Positions 1-11,231 of a stretch of DNA of 64,000 nucleotides are shown here, piece after piece. Source of the stretch: Phaseolus vulgaris (taxonomy: Eukaryota; Streptophyta; Magnoliopsida; Fabales; Fabaceae); assembly GCF_000499845.2 (NCBI RefSeq), contig NC_023750.2, positions 13,023,285 through 13,087,284 of the forward strand. The letters run 5' to 3'. The notes below the pieces were generated by a model. That model made no database searches, was not told the origin of the DNA, and worked only from the letters and a program-made list of their open reading frames with translations. Positions within the stretch are counted from its first letter, which is position 1. Each line of letters begins with the position of its first letter. The position numbers and the translations under genes were made by a program.

Positions 1-764
1 GGACAGAGCGCTGAGCTCAGTGCTCGGTGATCGGAAATCGACACCTGTGTCAAGCAGGCCAGCTCGGTGGTCTGATCGTGATAATGGGTCACATAAGTGG
101 GCCTCAGCTATGTGTGCATTGAGGTTCATTCATATACTCAACGTGTATAAGGCTTGGTCAGCGAAAAAGTGTGAATGGTGTGTTTAGTACATTCAGATCT
201 AGCACAAGTAAAATATTCTCTAAAGACACCTAAGCCCAAGAGCGCTAGGGTTTTGGGGAATAAGCTGCATGCATGATACGTAAAGGCTTGTACGCCTACT
301 GTGGACAGATGGTCCCCTAATGTTGGTACACGATTTGGTACCCTGCGGCCATGCTGTTAAGATTATGCACTCCAAGGGGAAAGATTATGTGCGGTTGTCA
401 TACTAAGATTGTACACATTGCAACAAACTCTCCTCCCAGCAAACCTATTTTCACTCGAGATAAGGTTCTCGTAAGAGAAGGGTTGTTACAAGAAGTAACC
501 TTAAAGTAGTCTATAAAAGGGACTTGAGATCCCTGGTAAAGGTACACCGTTTCTAAGACTGAAACTACTTGCTTACTTACTCATTATTTCTATAAGACCC
601 TATACTGACTTGATAGTCAGAGTGCAATAAACAGGTAGGGTCCCCTCTGTTTTAAACGGAGCCACGTTCCAACATCGAAAGGAAATAACAAATTCTAGCA
701 AAGGCAAACAGAATAACAATTTGTTCCTAAAGTCAACCGACGATCAGGTCAACCGAAAAGAACA
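1..764 (+). mobile_element. Right part of a Ty3/gypsy LTR (D-like family), cut by window edge
   Basis: The stretch resembles the LTR at 7289-8090: both have a TATA box (TATAAAA at 513-519), a 'gacttg...gtgcaat.aacaggtagg' block about 80 bp further on, and an end reading 'gtcaacc...agaaca'. I place the LTR end at 764. No primer-binding site follows (compare 8095-8110), so this is a 3' LTR or a solo LTR in plus orientation. The left end lies outside the window, so the target duplication cannot be tested. Confidence 0.6.
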
Positions 765-1215
765 CAAAACAACGTGCATCATTTCAGAAAAAAAAAGAAG
801 AAAAAACCTATGTTGATGGTGGCACTATACTTTAAAATCTGAATTGTAAAAAATTATTTAATTTCATTAAAATTTATATTTAATTAAAATAAAACTAAAT
901 TGAATAATTGGTAAATTTATCATATTTTACTACTATATGTTAGTTATGTTTTGATAACAATATGTTTTTTCTCACGTGTATTTGTATTTATTAAAATAAA
1001 TTATATTGATAATATAAATGTGTGAATAATAATATTGTTTATTTAATTTTAATATTAACATGTTTATATAAAAATAATAAAAATAAAAAATGCAAATACA
1101 CATACACGTGAGTGCTTGTTCTCGCTAGTATTATTAAAAAAATTACTATTATTTTTAGTAAAAAATAACTTCGAGATAAAAAAAAATATTAAAAAATGCA
1201 CAAATGAAATAAAGA
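765..1215. other. AT-rich stretch without a gene
   Basis: Very AT-rich DNA with no usable ORF, no clear repeat and no RNA gene. It separates the LTR from the foldback element. Confidence 0.6.
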
Positions 1216-2724
1216 GTAAATTTTCTATCTAGCACCATTTACACTTTTATTTCCTTATCTACCACCCTTTTGTTTTTAATTCCCTATCTAGCACTCTTTT
1301 GTTTTTATTTCCCTATCTAACACTTTTTTATTTTTTATTTCCCTATCTAGCACCATTTTAAAAATAAATAAAAATAATAATAAATTTAAAAAATGATAAT
1401 TTTAATTTTGAATATATTAAAAAATAAATATTTTAATGTTTAAAATAGTTAGAAATATAATTAATGAATAAAGAAATGAGTTTTTACAAAAAAAAAAAAA
1501 TAATAAATTTAAAATGTTTAGTTTAAAAAATATTTTTTTTAAGAATGAAGAAAATAAAAAATTAAACTCTACAACAACATAGTTGAATCTATAAACATAA
1601 ATTAGTATTTATTTTTATTATTATTGATGATATAATTATGTTAATTTCAATTAAAAAATACAGGACATAATTATAAAAAAACAAAGTTGAATAAGGACTG
1701 ATATGGACATAAGAGAACAACATGATCGAACAAAAAAATGTTCATATTGTCAAACACTAGGACACACATAAAGAACATGTTCCAATATTACTGAATTGTG
1801 GACTTCTCGTCATTAATTAAGTTTCATTTCGCACAAACTATTTAATGTACTATTGAAGAAAATATTAAATGAATGATCATCTTTCATTTATTTTCATTTT
1901 TATGATCAACATATACTTATTTAGTATGCCTTATATCTCTTATATTTATCTTATTTGGATTTTGTTTATATCTTTTATCTTTATCTTTGTTTTGCATTTA
2001 TTTTATATCTTTTATGTTTTTAGTTATTATTTTTTTCTGCCATACTTTATTTATTTATGTTTTTATTTTATTTTTGCTGTTTTTATTTTTTAAACTTATT
2101 TATTTTTGCATTTTTTCTTCTCATTTTTAAGCATTAAGTGTAATATTTGCATTATTTTTTTTTTAGGATTTTTCATTTAGCTATACACTTCAATATTATT
2201 TGTGTGTCCACGGTTAATTAATACTAATTGACTTTGGTTTTTTTATAATTATGTCCTGTATTTTTTACTTGAAATTAACATGATTACATTATCAATAATA
2301 ATAAAAATAAATATTAATTTATGTTTATAGACTCAACTGTAGTAGGATTTAATTTTTTATTTTATTCATTCTTAAAAAATAATTTTAAACTAAACATTTT
2401 AAATTTATTACTTTTTTATTTTTATTTTGTAAAAACTAATTTCCACATTAATTATATTTCTAACTATTTTAAACATTAAAAATATTTATTTTTTAATGCA
2501 TTCAAAATTAAAATTATAAAAGAATAATTTATTATTTATTTATTTATTTTTGAAATGGTGCTAGATAGGGAAATAAAATCTAAAATGGTGCTAAATAGGA
2601 AAATAAAAATAAAAGGGTGTTAGATAGGGAAATAAAAACAAAATGGTGCTAGATAGGAAAATAAAAATAAAATGGTGTTAGATAGAAAAATAAAAGTGTA
2701 AATAATGCTAGATAGAGAATTTAC
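1216..2724. mobile_element. Foldback DNA transposon, Mutator-like
   Basis: The two ends are inverted copies: left 'GTAAATTTTCTATCTAGCAC', right (reverse complement) 'GTAAATTCTCTATCTAGCAT'. The arms extend about 450 bp inward: 1555-1675 (the part with 'acaggacataattata') reappears inverted at about 2240-2360. Each arm begins with four or five copies of a roughly 28-30 bp unit containing 'ctatctagcacc' and a 'ttatttcc' run. A possible imperfect 9-11 bp target duplication (GAAATAAAGAG / GAAATAAGAG) flanks it. Long inverted arms, a 9-bp-class duplication and a transposase-like zinc knuckle inside point to a MULE. It is non-autonomous. Confidence 0.75.
1694..1816 (+). pseudogene. Relic of a MULE transposase C-terminus (zinc knuckle)
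   Basis: One frame reads ...EQHDRTKKCSYCQTLGHT, a stop, then RTCSNITELWTSRH and a stop. With the internal stop ignored, this fits a C-x2-C-x4-H-x4-C zinc knuckle (C at 1739, 1748; H at 1763; final C at 1778), as found at the C-terminus of plant MULE and FAR1-type transposases. It lies in the central spacer of the foldback element, which suggests the element derives from an autonomous MULE by loss of the rest of the transposase. The relic is too short for a firm subfamily call. Confidence 0.5.
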
Positions 2725-2940
2725 CTTGAAATAAGAGAAAATGAATTAAAAATTGAGATAATAAAACCAAAAGAGGTGATAAATAATAAATAAATAGTTA
2801 TCGACGAAAAACTCCGAAAGAATAAGGAGGGACCGTTCTTCTTCTCCATCACGTTTGTGTTTCTTCTTTCTTTCTCTTTATCTGAAGGAAAGAGAGAGAG
2901 AAAGTTCCTTTGGGATCGAAATCTAGCGTTGTTGATCGAA
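2725..2940 (+). promoter_or_regulatory. Promoter-proximal region and 5' UTR of the DUF538 gene
   Basis: Between the foldback element and the ATG at 2941 there are only about 216 bp. They include an AT-rich stretch with TATA-like 'aaataaatag' near 2788-2797 and then a pyrimidine-rich tract (2838-2882, 'ttcttcttctcc', 'tttctttctcttta') typical of plant 5' UTRs, followed by a GA run. The transcription start cannot be fixed by eye. The foldback element therefore sits inside the upstream regulatory region. Confidence 0.4.
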
Positions 2941-5283
2941 ATGGATCAGGTATTCAACAAGGTCGGATCCTATTGGTTCAACCAGAAAGCCACCAGCCAA
3001 CTCAATTCCGTTGGTGACGACATCAATGTACCCTCCCTCTCCACCCCTTTTCCTTTCAAAATTTCTCTTTTTTTTCATCATGGTCAAATGGAATTTCCTG
3101 AATTCAAGTATAACAAGAATTGTTGTTGATTTTTTAAGTGATCTTCCCTTTATTTGAAAAAAAAAGAGTGAAAATATTAGGATTTTGGATTTGTACATGA
3201 CATCGTATGGAAATTGGAACCCTGCTGTTAGGTTACATTTGATCAATTTTTGTTGGGTATGAATTCTAATAACTAAAGTGGGAGATTAAAGGTGTTGGGT
3301 ATTGGTTTGCTAAATGATGATTGATCATTTCGGCATAGGAATATAGTGTTTGAATGCTTAGTTGGGAAATTTGTGTTGAGAATGTACAAGATGGAGAAGC
3401 TGTTATTTGGTTGTCCGAGGCGATACAATTTTGTGAAAACATGGTTCAAGGATCAATTAAGATGTAGATAGATGAAGAGACATGTAAAACAATTCTCTTA
3501 CTTTGATTGATCATGCTAAGTGATGTCACATTATAGACTAAAGTCTAAGGTGTTTTATGGTTAGAATGTGTATGATTATCATACGATATGGTTAAAATGA
3601 GTTTTAACTGTCATGTGCTTGAAAGATTTTAACTCAGTAAAGGCTAATGTGTTGGCTGATTAATACCTTAATGGTTGTTGACTAAGTTTCTAATTATTCG
3701 TGCTTGTTTGAGATGAATAGTGGGGAAAGGTGCAAGCATTAAGAGTTTAAGTTCGATTTACCTGCAAGCTGATAAATTGAAAGAAATTTAGATAATCCAT
3801 CATCATCTCTGTTACACATCTTATCTTGTAAGAAATAATGTACCCTCTCGTATGTTTCTGCTACTGCTAGAATATGACAAATGTTTACATTCCTTGATTA
3901 ATTTCTTTATTGACACATGTTCTTTTGATGGTCAGTCATTGTCAAACAGTATTGAAGGGGGAACCAAATGGTTGGTCAACAAAATCAAAGGTTTGTATTT
4001 CTAATCTATCATTCTCTCGAACATTCATCCTACAAGAGTTGCTGTAAAACCTGTGCAATATTTACGATTTCATTTTATTTATCCACGTAATGCCATGTAA
4101 AAGAGTTGTTAAAGTAGATCAAAACATACTCTGTTATGGTGAATCTATTCTATTATAATGTCGATACTAACATCAATGTTTGTATGGTGATTCTGAAATG
4201 GAAGACAGAACTGAAACTGGTAATGGGTAACAGTGTAATCAAGACACCCTGCATACACCCTCACTCTTAACCTCGTTTTTTCCACCTCTCCTTTCTATAT
4301 CCATACTAATCAATTTTTCCTTCCAGCTGTGTTGAGTGCCTTACACTCGGTTTACATTAATAATTTCCTTCCTGGAATTTTGTTTCCTCTTGATTACCTC
4401 TCTTGCATTAACCTTTCCTTCTATAATTTTGGTTATGTATATGGTCTACTATCTTTATTTCTATAATCTGGATAAAAACATGAATGATGTATAACCACCA
4501 ATACTTCTGCCTTGTTTCTCCACGTCTTGAGTGTTTCATAATGGTACTATTTGACATATCACTGTTAGTATTTATAAAGTTCCGACAGATGTTACATTCT
4601 TGATGGCTACATAAAAATACCAAAATATCATTAGTTTTACTTGTAGAATTTTAATCTCGAATTTACAACTGATCAAAATGAAATTTGTATTTGAAATCAG
4701 TAATTCAGGTTATCGAGTCTTAATGCATTTATTGCGTATTTGGGTTTGCCATCCCACTTTCATGGATTTTGACAACATGCTAAACCCTTATCAACCCTTT
4801 TCCACATTTATTTACTTTTATCATAATACTTGAGGAAAGCTAATCAAATTAGAATGTCATCCCTCATATCCCTTTTTATTTTAATTGAGCTCTCACAGAA
4901 ATCACGTTACAGGAAAGATGCAAAAGCCATTACCAGAGTTGCTAAAGGATTATGATCTACCAATAGGAATTTTTCCTCGTGATGCAACAAACTATGAATT
5001 CAATGAAGAGACTGGGAAGATCATTGTTTACATTCCTCAGGTATGTGAAGTAGGCTACAGGGATTCATCAGTCTTGCGTTTCTTCACCAGTGTGACCGGT
5101 TATCTGGAGAAAGGGAAGCTGGCAGAGATAGAAGGAATAAAGACAAAAGTGTTGATCTGGGTGAAAGTGACAACCATTTTGTCAGAGGGATCGAAGCTTT
5201 ATGTGACAGCTGGCATGAAGAAAACAAGGAGTAGGGAAGCATACGAGGTTACAAGAGATGGTGTATGCGTAGATAAGTTCTAA
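2941..5283 (+). CDS. DUF538 family protein, At5g01610-like (3 exons, 170 aa)
   Basis: Three exons join in frame: 2941-3027 (29 codons, ends GACGACATCAAT before GT), 3936-3990 (after CAG, before GT) and 4913-5283 (after ACAG, stop TAA 5281-5283). Intron 1 is 908 bp (phase 0) and intron 2 is 922 bp (phase 1). The product starts MDQVFNKVGSYWFNQK and ends DGVCVDKF; the body KPLPELLKDYDLPIGIFPRD...CEVGYRDSSVLRFFTSVTGYLEKGKL is the DUF538 signature. The length of 170 aa and the N-terminus match the plant At5g01610 subgroup as I remember it. There is no signal peptide or membrane segment. The family's biochemical role is not established, so I assign none. All splice sites are GT-AG and no damage is visible, so the gene looks functional. 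Confidence 0.92.
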
Positions 5284-7288
5284 ACCTATTGGATCGTGTT
5301 TGTTAATAGCATTTACAATCAGTTAAATCCCTGTCTGTTGTCGACCATTTCTATCTCCTTTTACCTGATTGGTTATTGTAATTTGTAAGTAGTGTTCAAA
5401 TATGCACTTCAAATGTTGCCCTTTTACTTGAACGTTGCAATTTGTGGAAAGTGAAATGTCCCTTTGGTCCTTGATGATCTACGGTATGTTTGGTTCAGTC
5501 AAAAGGTAAAATTAAAAAAGCCTTTTCTTTGAATTTCAGTTGAGTTCAATTGTAAATTGAGATGTCTTAATTTAAAAGCTCAATTTGAAATGGAAGGAGA
5601 GGGAGGGTTGCTTTTGCAAACTCAATTTGTCAAATGAGATTTTTATTAAAATTTAGATGGACTTGTAAACAAGGAAACTGATAACAGAAGACCAGATTTC
5701 AGCACAGATTGCAAATGAACGCACAGATTCAAAATCAACGTGCCTACAATGTACTAAAACACTGTCACGTTAGTGAAGATGTTCTTGCATAAATGGAATA
5801 TGAGCAGTGCTTACCACAACTCTACAAATCTACAACTATTTGATTATACAATTTTTTTTAATTAATTAGGAAATGTTTAGAAAAAAATTGACTTAAATGT
5901 GTTTAAGGTCTCAGCTAATTTATATATTTTTGCTTTTATTCTCTGTAACAAAATAATTGTTTTAAATCTCTGTAATATTTGTCATGACTTATCTTGGTCT
6001 CCATCGAACACCTATGTGATTTTGTTCTTTCACATACAGCAATTTTGGTTTTACGTTCTTACAAAATATAGCGGAATTCAATTTTCAGTTCATGCCTTTC
6101 ATTCCAACAAAATGTTTAAAACATATTTAAACCTCTAAATATCTAGAAGACATTTATGACTTTTCTTATGGACATTTTTATCTTATTATAATAACCTTCA
6201 GAGAAAAACTTATGAAAATAAACTCTTCTCAACATATTCATTGAACTTTATGGTCACAGCTTAATGAATCAACTCTGGCATATTATTATGTGTTTGATTA
6301 AACCATTATGCAAGCGCCACTTTAGCCAATGTCTAGACGCGTAACATCAACCATGACATATCTATCTACACGCAAGATCTTTGCGATTTGCGTGCCATCC
6401 ACAAGCTCCTATCTTCAGATTTGTCTGCTAGCAAACAATCTCAGAACAGTTATCAATTTCAAAATTTGACTATTGGCCATAGGTGTAAAAAACACTGCTG
6501 AGTTTGTTTATCAGAGCATGTGGTCACAGGGTATCCATGCGTAGTTTCAAAAGCCAGAAGGCTCGTCCAATCAGTAGCCAATGGCATTGAAATGACAATG
6601 AACTGATCTGATATGTATAAGAAAGAAATAGGTACCAAATATTTCTTCATCTGGACGTTTCAAGTTTCATGAAGTGACCAAACAATTTAAAGGGAAATGG
6701 TACATATATAAAATGCAGTCTAGAACTGTGAAGAATATTTTTTTTATTTATTTTGTTGCCTGCTACATATTTTTCAAGTGTATGAACCAAAGGGAAGATT
6801 TTTTTTACTATGTTTGATCTAGTCAGTAATATAAGTCTACCCTGATTGCCATGTTGATTATTTCTTCATTTTTTTATATTACTACTAACCCTTTACCTGT
6901 GTACACAGCACGTGTATTTTAAAAAAATTAACAATAATAAAAAATTATAATATTATATTCATTATAATATTAAGAAATTAAATAGATTATGCAATACAAA
7001 ATCATTCCTGTAAGTACAACTGCGATAAATAAAAAATAAATTTAAAAATTTAGATGCAACAATAAATAGAAAATAAAAGTAAAAATTAGATGAAACAATA
7101 ATATTTCACGTAAGATTTAAACTATTGTAGAAGCAAAGTAAAAAACAAAAAAAAATAGTCATATAGTCATGTGTATGTTCCATTTTTACTTTAAAGTTTA
7201 TTATATTATTTAATAAAAAAATTGAAAATAAACAACTAAATTAACTATTTTAGCTGGCATAAATTGAGTATTGAACAATATTGAGTTA
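5284..7288. other. 3' UTR and intergenic DNA without a recognisable gene
   Basis: The first few hundred bases after the DUF538 stop are probably its 3' UTR. The rest is AT-rich, with short noise ORFs only (63-79 aa, no family resemblance). I see no LTR, inverted-repeat end, tRNA or other RNA gene. From about 6740 the composition becomes strongly AT-rich up to the start of the LTR at 7289. Confidence 0.6.
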
Positions 7289-8090
7289 TGTACTGGACAA
7301 GAATGCTCGAGGATTCGTAACCTCGGCTATTGGGCCCAAAGGGTGGGTCACGAGTTTTGTCCTAAATGTTGGTCAACCCAGAAAAGGTAATAAAGATAAA
7401 TATATAATTGTTATTATCATATTATTCTAAAGATAAAAGTTAGAGAGATATTTTATCTGATGTGATATTATATTTTATCTGTTGTGATATTATATTTTAT
7501 CTCTTGTGATATTATTCTGAAGATAAAAGATATAATTGTTATTTTTAAGTCTGTTATCATATTATTCTGAAGATGAAAGATATAATTGTTATCTCTTATG
7601 ATAATATGCATGTTAGTTGCATAATAATTAATAGTTGTTGAGAGTAATGGTGCACACGTAAAATGCCTGTTGATAGTTGTTGTTAACCCTAAAAGATAGG
7701 GATGTGCAGTTAAAATAGAATGTTGGCTTGCGGTTTAGCACCTGAAGATCATTGGTGCCCGTGACAGGTGGTTTTTCTGTTAGAGATAAAAGATTAATGT
7801 GCTTAGTATATTTTCAGTTAAGATTTTATTCTCTCAAGCAAGAAACTGTTGCATGTGCGATTATAAAAGGAGCCTAAGACTCTAGACGAAGGTACGCTGT
7901 TTTTCACACTAGACTAAAATAATTTACGTTTTGTGAGCCCTTACTGACTTGAGCGTTAGAGTGCAATCAACAGGTAGGACGCCCTCTGTCACAACAGAAT
8001 CACGTTTCAGTTCAACAAAGAGACACATGTCAATACTCAACTGCGGCAGATCCAAGAGAAGGCGTTCAACCTAGTCAACCGGCGAGAACA
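7289..8090 (+). repeat. 5' LTR of element D
   Basis: Starts TGTACTGGACAAGAATGC and ends GGCGAGAACA directly before the primer-binding site. Its first ~100 bp match the 3' copy at 15908-16015. TATA box at 7862-7868. It contains a 22-bp tandem repeat ('tgtgatattatattttatct', units at 7461, 7483, 7505). The 5-bp target duplication cannot be tested because the right end of the element is lost. Confidence 0.75.
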
Positions 8091-8094
8091 TTTT

Positions 8095-8110
8095 GCGCCC
8101 ACCGTGGGGC
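8095..8110 (+). promoter_or_regulatory. Primer-binding site, tRNA-Lys type (element D)
   Basis: GCGCCCACCGTGGGGC lies four bases after the LTR end. It is complementary to the 3' end of plant tRNA-Lys (CUU), with the terminal TG of the usual TGGCGCC start mutated to TT. The same primer type is used by elements 1 and 2. Confidence 0.7.
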
Positions 8111-8154
8111 CCACTAAAACCTGATCCAGTCCACATTCGTGTTCAAGTTCTCAG

Positions 8155-8250
8155 ATGGAGATGCGGAATACTAGACAAGGGCCATCGGGACCAGAAGAAG
8201 GTGAGGGTCCGACACTGCAACAACTTATGGAGACAATCAGAAATCTCTAG
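8155..8250 (+). pseudogene. N-terminal scrap of Tat-like gag (element D)
   Basis: Reads MEMRNTRQGPSGPEEGEG, then LQQLMETIRNL and a TAG stop at 8248-8250. The LQQLMETIRNL part corresponds to MAEMMRSLQ near the gag start of elements 1 and 2. About 15 bp later the sequence leaves gag and joins 3' untranslated sequence, so the remaining polyprotein has been deleted. Confidence 0.6.
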
Positions 8251-8379
8251 GAGGCTAATGAACTGTTTGTATTCTCGGTTAATTTCAAATTGAGAGTGGC
8301 CGCCAATCTCAAATTTTATTTCAGTTAAGTTATCTGATTCAATGTTTATTGTTGAACAACGTGATTATAAAAGATGGCG

Positions 8380-8413
8380 CTCTTTTTCCCTTAAAGAGGG
8401 TTTTTAACGAGGC
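8380..8413 (+). promoter_or_regulatory. Conserved U-rich motif after pol (element D copy)
   Basis: The block 'ctctttttcccttaaagagg' followed by 'gtttttaacgaggcc' has counterparts at 30271-30305, 43000-43033 and, reversed, 63702-63734, always shortly after the (former) pol stop. CCCT...AGGG can pair. Similar U-rich blocks are known in the 3' untranslated parts of many plant LTR elements; their role is not settled. Confidence 0.5.
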
Positions 8414-8515
8414 CATATAGTAAAAGGTTGTTTGTGATGCACTGTTGTCTTTCTTTCTTGTTTATTTTAACACATGATGCGATGACCTTTCTCGGACAGT
8501 TTTCTGAGTAAGTGT

Positions 8516-9627
8516 TGTTAGAAAGGATGGCTTTAAACTAGAGAGGGGGGGGGGGGGTGAATTGTTTAAAGAGGATTTTCGTAAGAAATTCAGTTTACCA
8601 AAAACAGCAAACAAAATCAGCACAACCAGAAAAACAATCAGTTGTTTCACAAAAACAATCGGTAGTTTATACCAGCAAACAACAATTAAAACTGAATTTA
8701 AAGAGTTAGAGATAGAGAGATTGTACACAGATGTTTATACTGGTTCACTCCAAACCCAGAGCTACATCCAGCCTTCTCAGAACCATGAGGAAATCCACTA
8801 AGCAATCACAACTTGATCACTTACACAACAACCAAGAGAATGACCTTGAACACCTCACGAAACACACTCTCCTTGGCCAACACACCAACACTAAGATTGT
8901 TGATCTTGAACTCCTCAAGAACACACAACCAATCTTAGCAAACACAGAAAAGAAACTTGTTTCACAGAGTACAAGGATTACACTTGTTACAGAAGATAAT
9001 CTGAAATCAATACAAGCAGAATCCTTTTCCACAAACTTTGACCAATCACAAACTCTTAGCAATCTCAGCTCTTTGAAAAACTCAAAAACTCTTAGTAAAA
9101 ACTTGTCAAAGATTTATTCTGAAATATGTTATTCTGAATTTATTCAAAGATGCAGTTTGTTATCAAATCTTAACAAACTCTTAAATTGCATTAAAAGATT
9201 GGTCAAAGCATTTAATGACTGGAGCGTAAGCAGTTAAATCATTTAAAGCTCAGTCAAAGATAAAACAGTTTTTCTGTTATGGTCCCAAAACAAACAATCG
9301 GTTGTTTCCTCGAATCAATCGGTTGTTTTGGTTCTTAACAGTTCAACCATTTGAAAAACAGTTTTCAATCTTTTTCTCAAAATACCTAAGTATAAACAAT
9401 CGGTTGTTTCGAAAAAACAATCGGTTGTTTTAACTTAGTTTGAAAACATTTTACTTTCACAAAGATTGAGATGCTTATGCTTTAGATTTAATCAAAGGGT
9501 GGATTACAAAACTCAAACTACCCTAGAACTATACTAAACCAGCACAACAACACCAAGCACAACTAAGGCTTCAACATCCTTCAAAGGATTTGGATTCTTC
9601 AAAGCTTGAACATCACTTGGTTCAACA
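8516..9627 (-). repeat. 3' LTR of element C (1112 bp)
   Basis: Matches the other LTR (13793-14940) along its length but lacks about 44 bp present there after 'gaggattttcgtaa' and has a longer G run near 8547-8558. It holds three pairs of the CAAYCGRTTG motif, members 21 bp apart (starts 8636/8657, 9296/9317, 9398/9419). The first pair is mutated here but intact in the partner LTR. Confidence 0.85.
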
Positions 9628-9640
9628 ATCTCCCCCTATT
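9628..9640 (-). promoter_or_regulatory. Polypurine tract of element C
   Basis: On the minus strand AATAGGGGGAGAT lies directly against the 3' LTR, the canonical position for plus-strand priming. A similar tract is seen at 9846-9858, about 220 bp further inside; it may be a second central tract or a decayed duplicate. Confidence 0.75.
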
Positions 9641-10145
9641 TGATGAAGACAAATCCCTGATGCTTGTGTTGTACCTGATTGAATCTGAAGCAGTTCCTGC
9701 AAGATACAGTTTTGTACAAAGCATATAACTTCTGATATTTGGTTAGCACAGATAAACATTAATAAACTTCAGAGCTAAATATCAGAAAAATATTACATCC
9801 CAAAAACTGTTTTAACAACTAAAAAAAAAACATAAACACAACATATATCTCCCCCTATTTGTCTTCACAAATAGACAAAGAGAAGAGATAAAACAAGATA
9901 TAATTGTTTTGATTACATCAGAATTAAAGCAGCAACAACAGAAAGTAAGAAAATTTAAAAACCACACATAACCATAAAAAACAATCGATTGTTTTGATAA
10001 CCAATCGATTGTTTTGATAACCAATCGATTGTTTTTCCTTCATTCTTCTTCATCAGCAAACTGAAGATCAAAGATTTGGTTATGGACAGCTTCAATCTGT
10101 TCATCTAAAGTCATGAACCTTGCATCCATGTTGTCAAACCTGTTG
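9641..10145 (-). other. 3' untranslated part of element C with three CAATCGATTG sites
   Basis: No ORF of note. The perfect palindrome CAATCGATTG occurs three times at 20-bp steps (starts about 9982, 10002, 10022), echoing the paired CAAYCGRTTG motif of the LTRs. Confidence 0.6.
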
Positions 10146-11231
10146 TCAATTACTAACATAGAGATCATGAAGGCTCCTTTGATTTACAGCAAAGCTATCA
10201 AGCCTATTCATCATGAGTCTTTCAAAAGGAGACATGGTTTGCATCCTTTCTTCTTGATTTCCAGCACCAGCACTTGGTCCAGCATCTTGATAATCTTCAG
10301 GTGGATCTTCATGTTGAACATCCATATTAGTAGGTTCATCTTGTTCAAGATTAGCAGCACCACTAGGTGAGGCACCATGATCACCATCGTTGCTTATCCA
10401 TTTTCCACCTACTTTGGTAAAACCCATTTTGCTGAGTGATCCATTGTTCAACTCTTGAGTTGACTTGACCAACTCAAATGTTTCATCTTCAAGATTTACT
10501 TCAAAATAGAGTAGAAATTTAGATATCAAAACAACATATGGATAATGATAATCACTTAACCTCATGGCTTTTTGCATGTGTTTTTTGATGATGTGAATCC
10601 AATTGATCTTGATTTTCTTCGTGATGCAGAAGATATATACCAGATCTTCTTCAGTGAGAACAGAATGATTACTCCCCCTTGGAGTTAGAATCCAAGTTAC
10701 AATGAGAGCAAGCAATCTCTCATCAAGCTTCAAACCTCCAACCGAGCATGTACTTACTTGAGCATGTTGATTCTTCAAGAAACTTTTGTAGAAATGGATT
10801 TTGTTAAAATCCTCTAATACTCCAAGATTTCCCTTGTTGACTCTAAGACCAGAGAACTTGAGACCAGCAATAGCAATGCATACTTCATGAGTTATCTCCA
10901 TTTCTACACCCTTCACATGAGAAACTAGATTGTTTCCCTCAAACTTTAGGTTTCTGTAGAACACCCTCACTAAATCTGGATATATGTTTCCCTTCATCTC
11001 CAGGAACTTTCTGAGAGATTGATCCTTGAGCAGCCTTCTCACATTATCAAGCTTTTGACTTTTCAGCCAATCAAGGCATACAACCTTGGGGTTGTTTATC
11101 TTCTTGATACTTGTTTCATACCTATACTTCTCAATAAGATCATTGTCTCCAGAAAACCAGCCTTCTAGCCTTCCTCCAGACCTTACAACCCTGGTTTTGA
11201 CTCTCTTTGAGGTGGGAGGAGTTGATTCCAT
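10146..11231 (-). CDS. 361-aa ORF in the pol position of element C (plant transposon-protein-like)
   Basis: An uninterrupted ORF starting MESTPPTSKRVKTRVVRSGG. The middle (FLEMKGNIYPDLVRVFYRNLK, then VEMEITHEVCIAIAGL) resembles the domain annotated in plant genomes as 'putative plant transposon protein' (I believe Pfam Transposase_32); the name is descriptive and no catalytic role is known. The N-terminus is basic, the C-terminal ~90 residues are acidic and Gly/Pro/Gln-rich. There is no signal peptide, clear transmembrane segment or RT/integrase motif. It lies downstream of gag on the same strand, the place of pol or of the env-like ORF of SIRE elements. Its intactness beside a frameshifted gag is notable. 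Function unknown. Confidence 0.65.
   Translation of the reverse strand: MESTPPTSKRVKTRVVRSGGRLEGWFSGDNDLIEKYRYETSIKKINNPKVVCLDWLKSQKLDNVRRLLKDQSLRKFLEMKGNIYPDLVRVFYRNLKFEGNNLVSHVKGVEMEITHEVCIAIAGLKFSGLRVNKGNLGVLEDFNKIHFYKSFLKNQHAQVSTCSVGGLKLDERLLALIVTWILTPRGSNHSVLTEEDLVYIFCITKKIKINWIHIIKKHMQKAMRLSDYHYPYVVLISKFLLYFEVNLEDETFELVKSTQELNNGSLSKMGFTKVGGKWISNDGDHGASPSGAANLEQDEPTNMDVQHEDPPEDYQDAGPSAGAGNQEERMQTMSPFERLMMNRLDSFAVNQRSLHDLYVSN

Noticed and set aside
1869..2093. 74-aa ORF rich in Phe, Ile and Tyr
   Set aside because: Low-complexity AT-rich DNA inside the foldback element; looks like a membrane protein only because of T-rich codons.
4408..4623. 71-aa minus ORF within intron 2 of the DUF538 gene
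   Set aside because: Intronic, short and without recognisable features.
5899..6138. 79-aa and 63-aa ORFs downstream of the DUF538 gene
   Set aside because: No start context, family resemblance or splice structure; typical AT-rich noise.
8731..9237. 168-aa plus-strand ORF in the LTR of element C (a related one at 14044-14397)
   Set aside because: Lies wholly within LTR sequence, is broken by a stop in the partner LTR, and runs opposite to the element's own genes.
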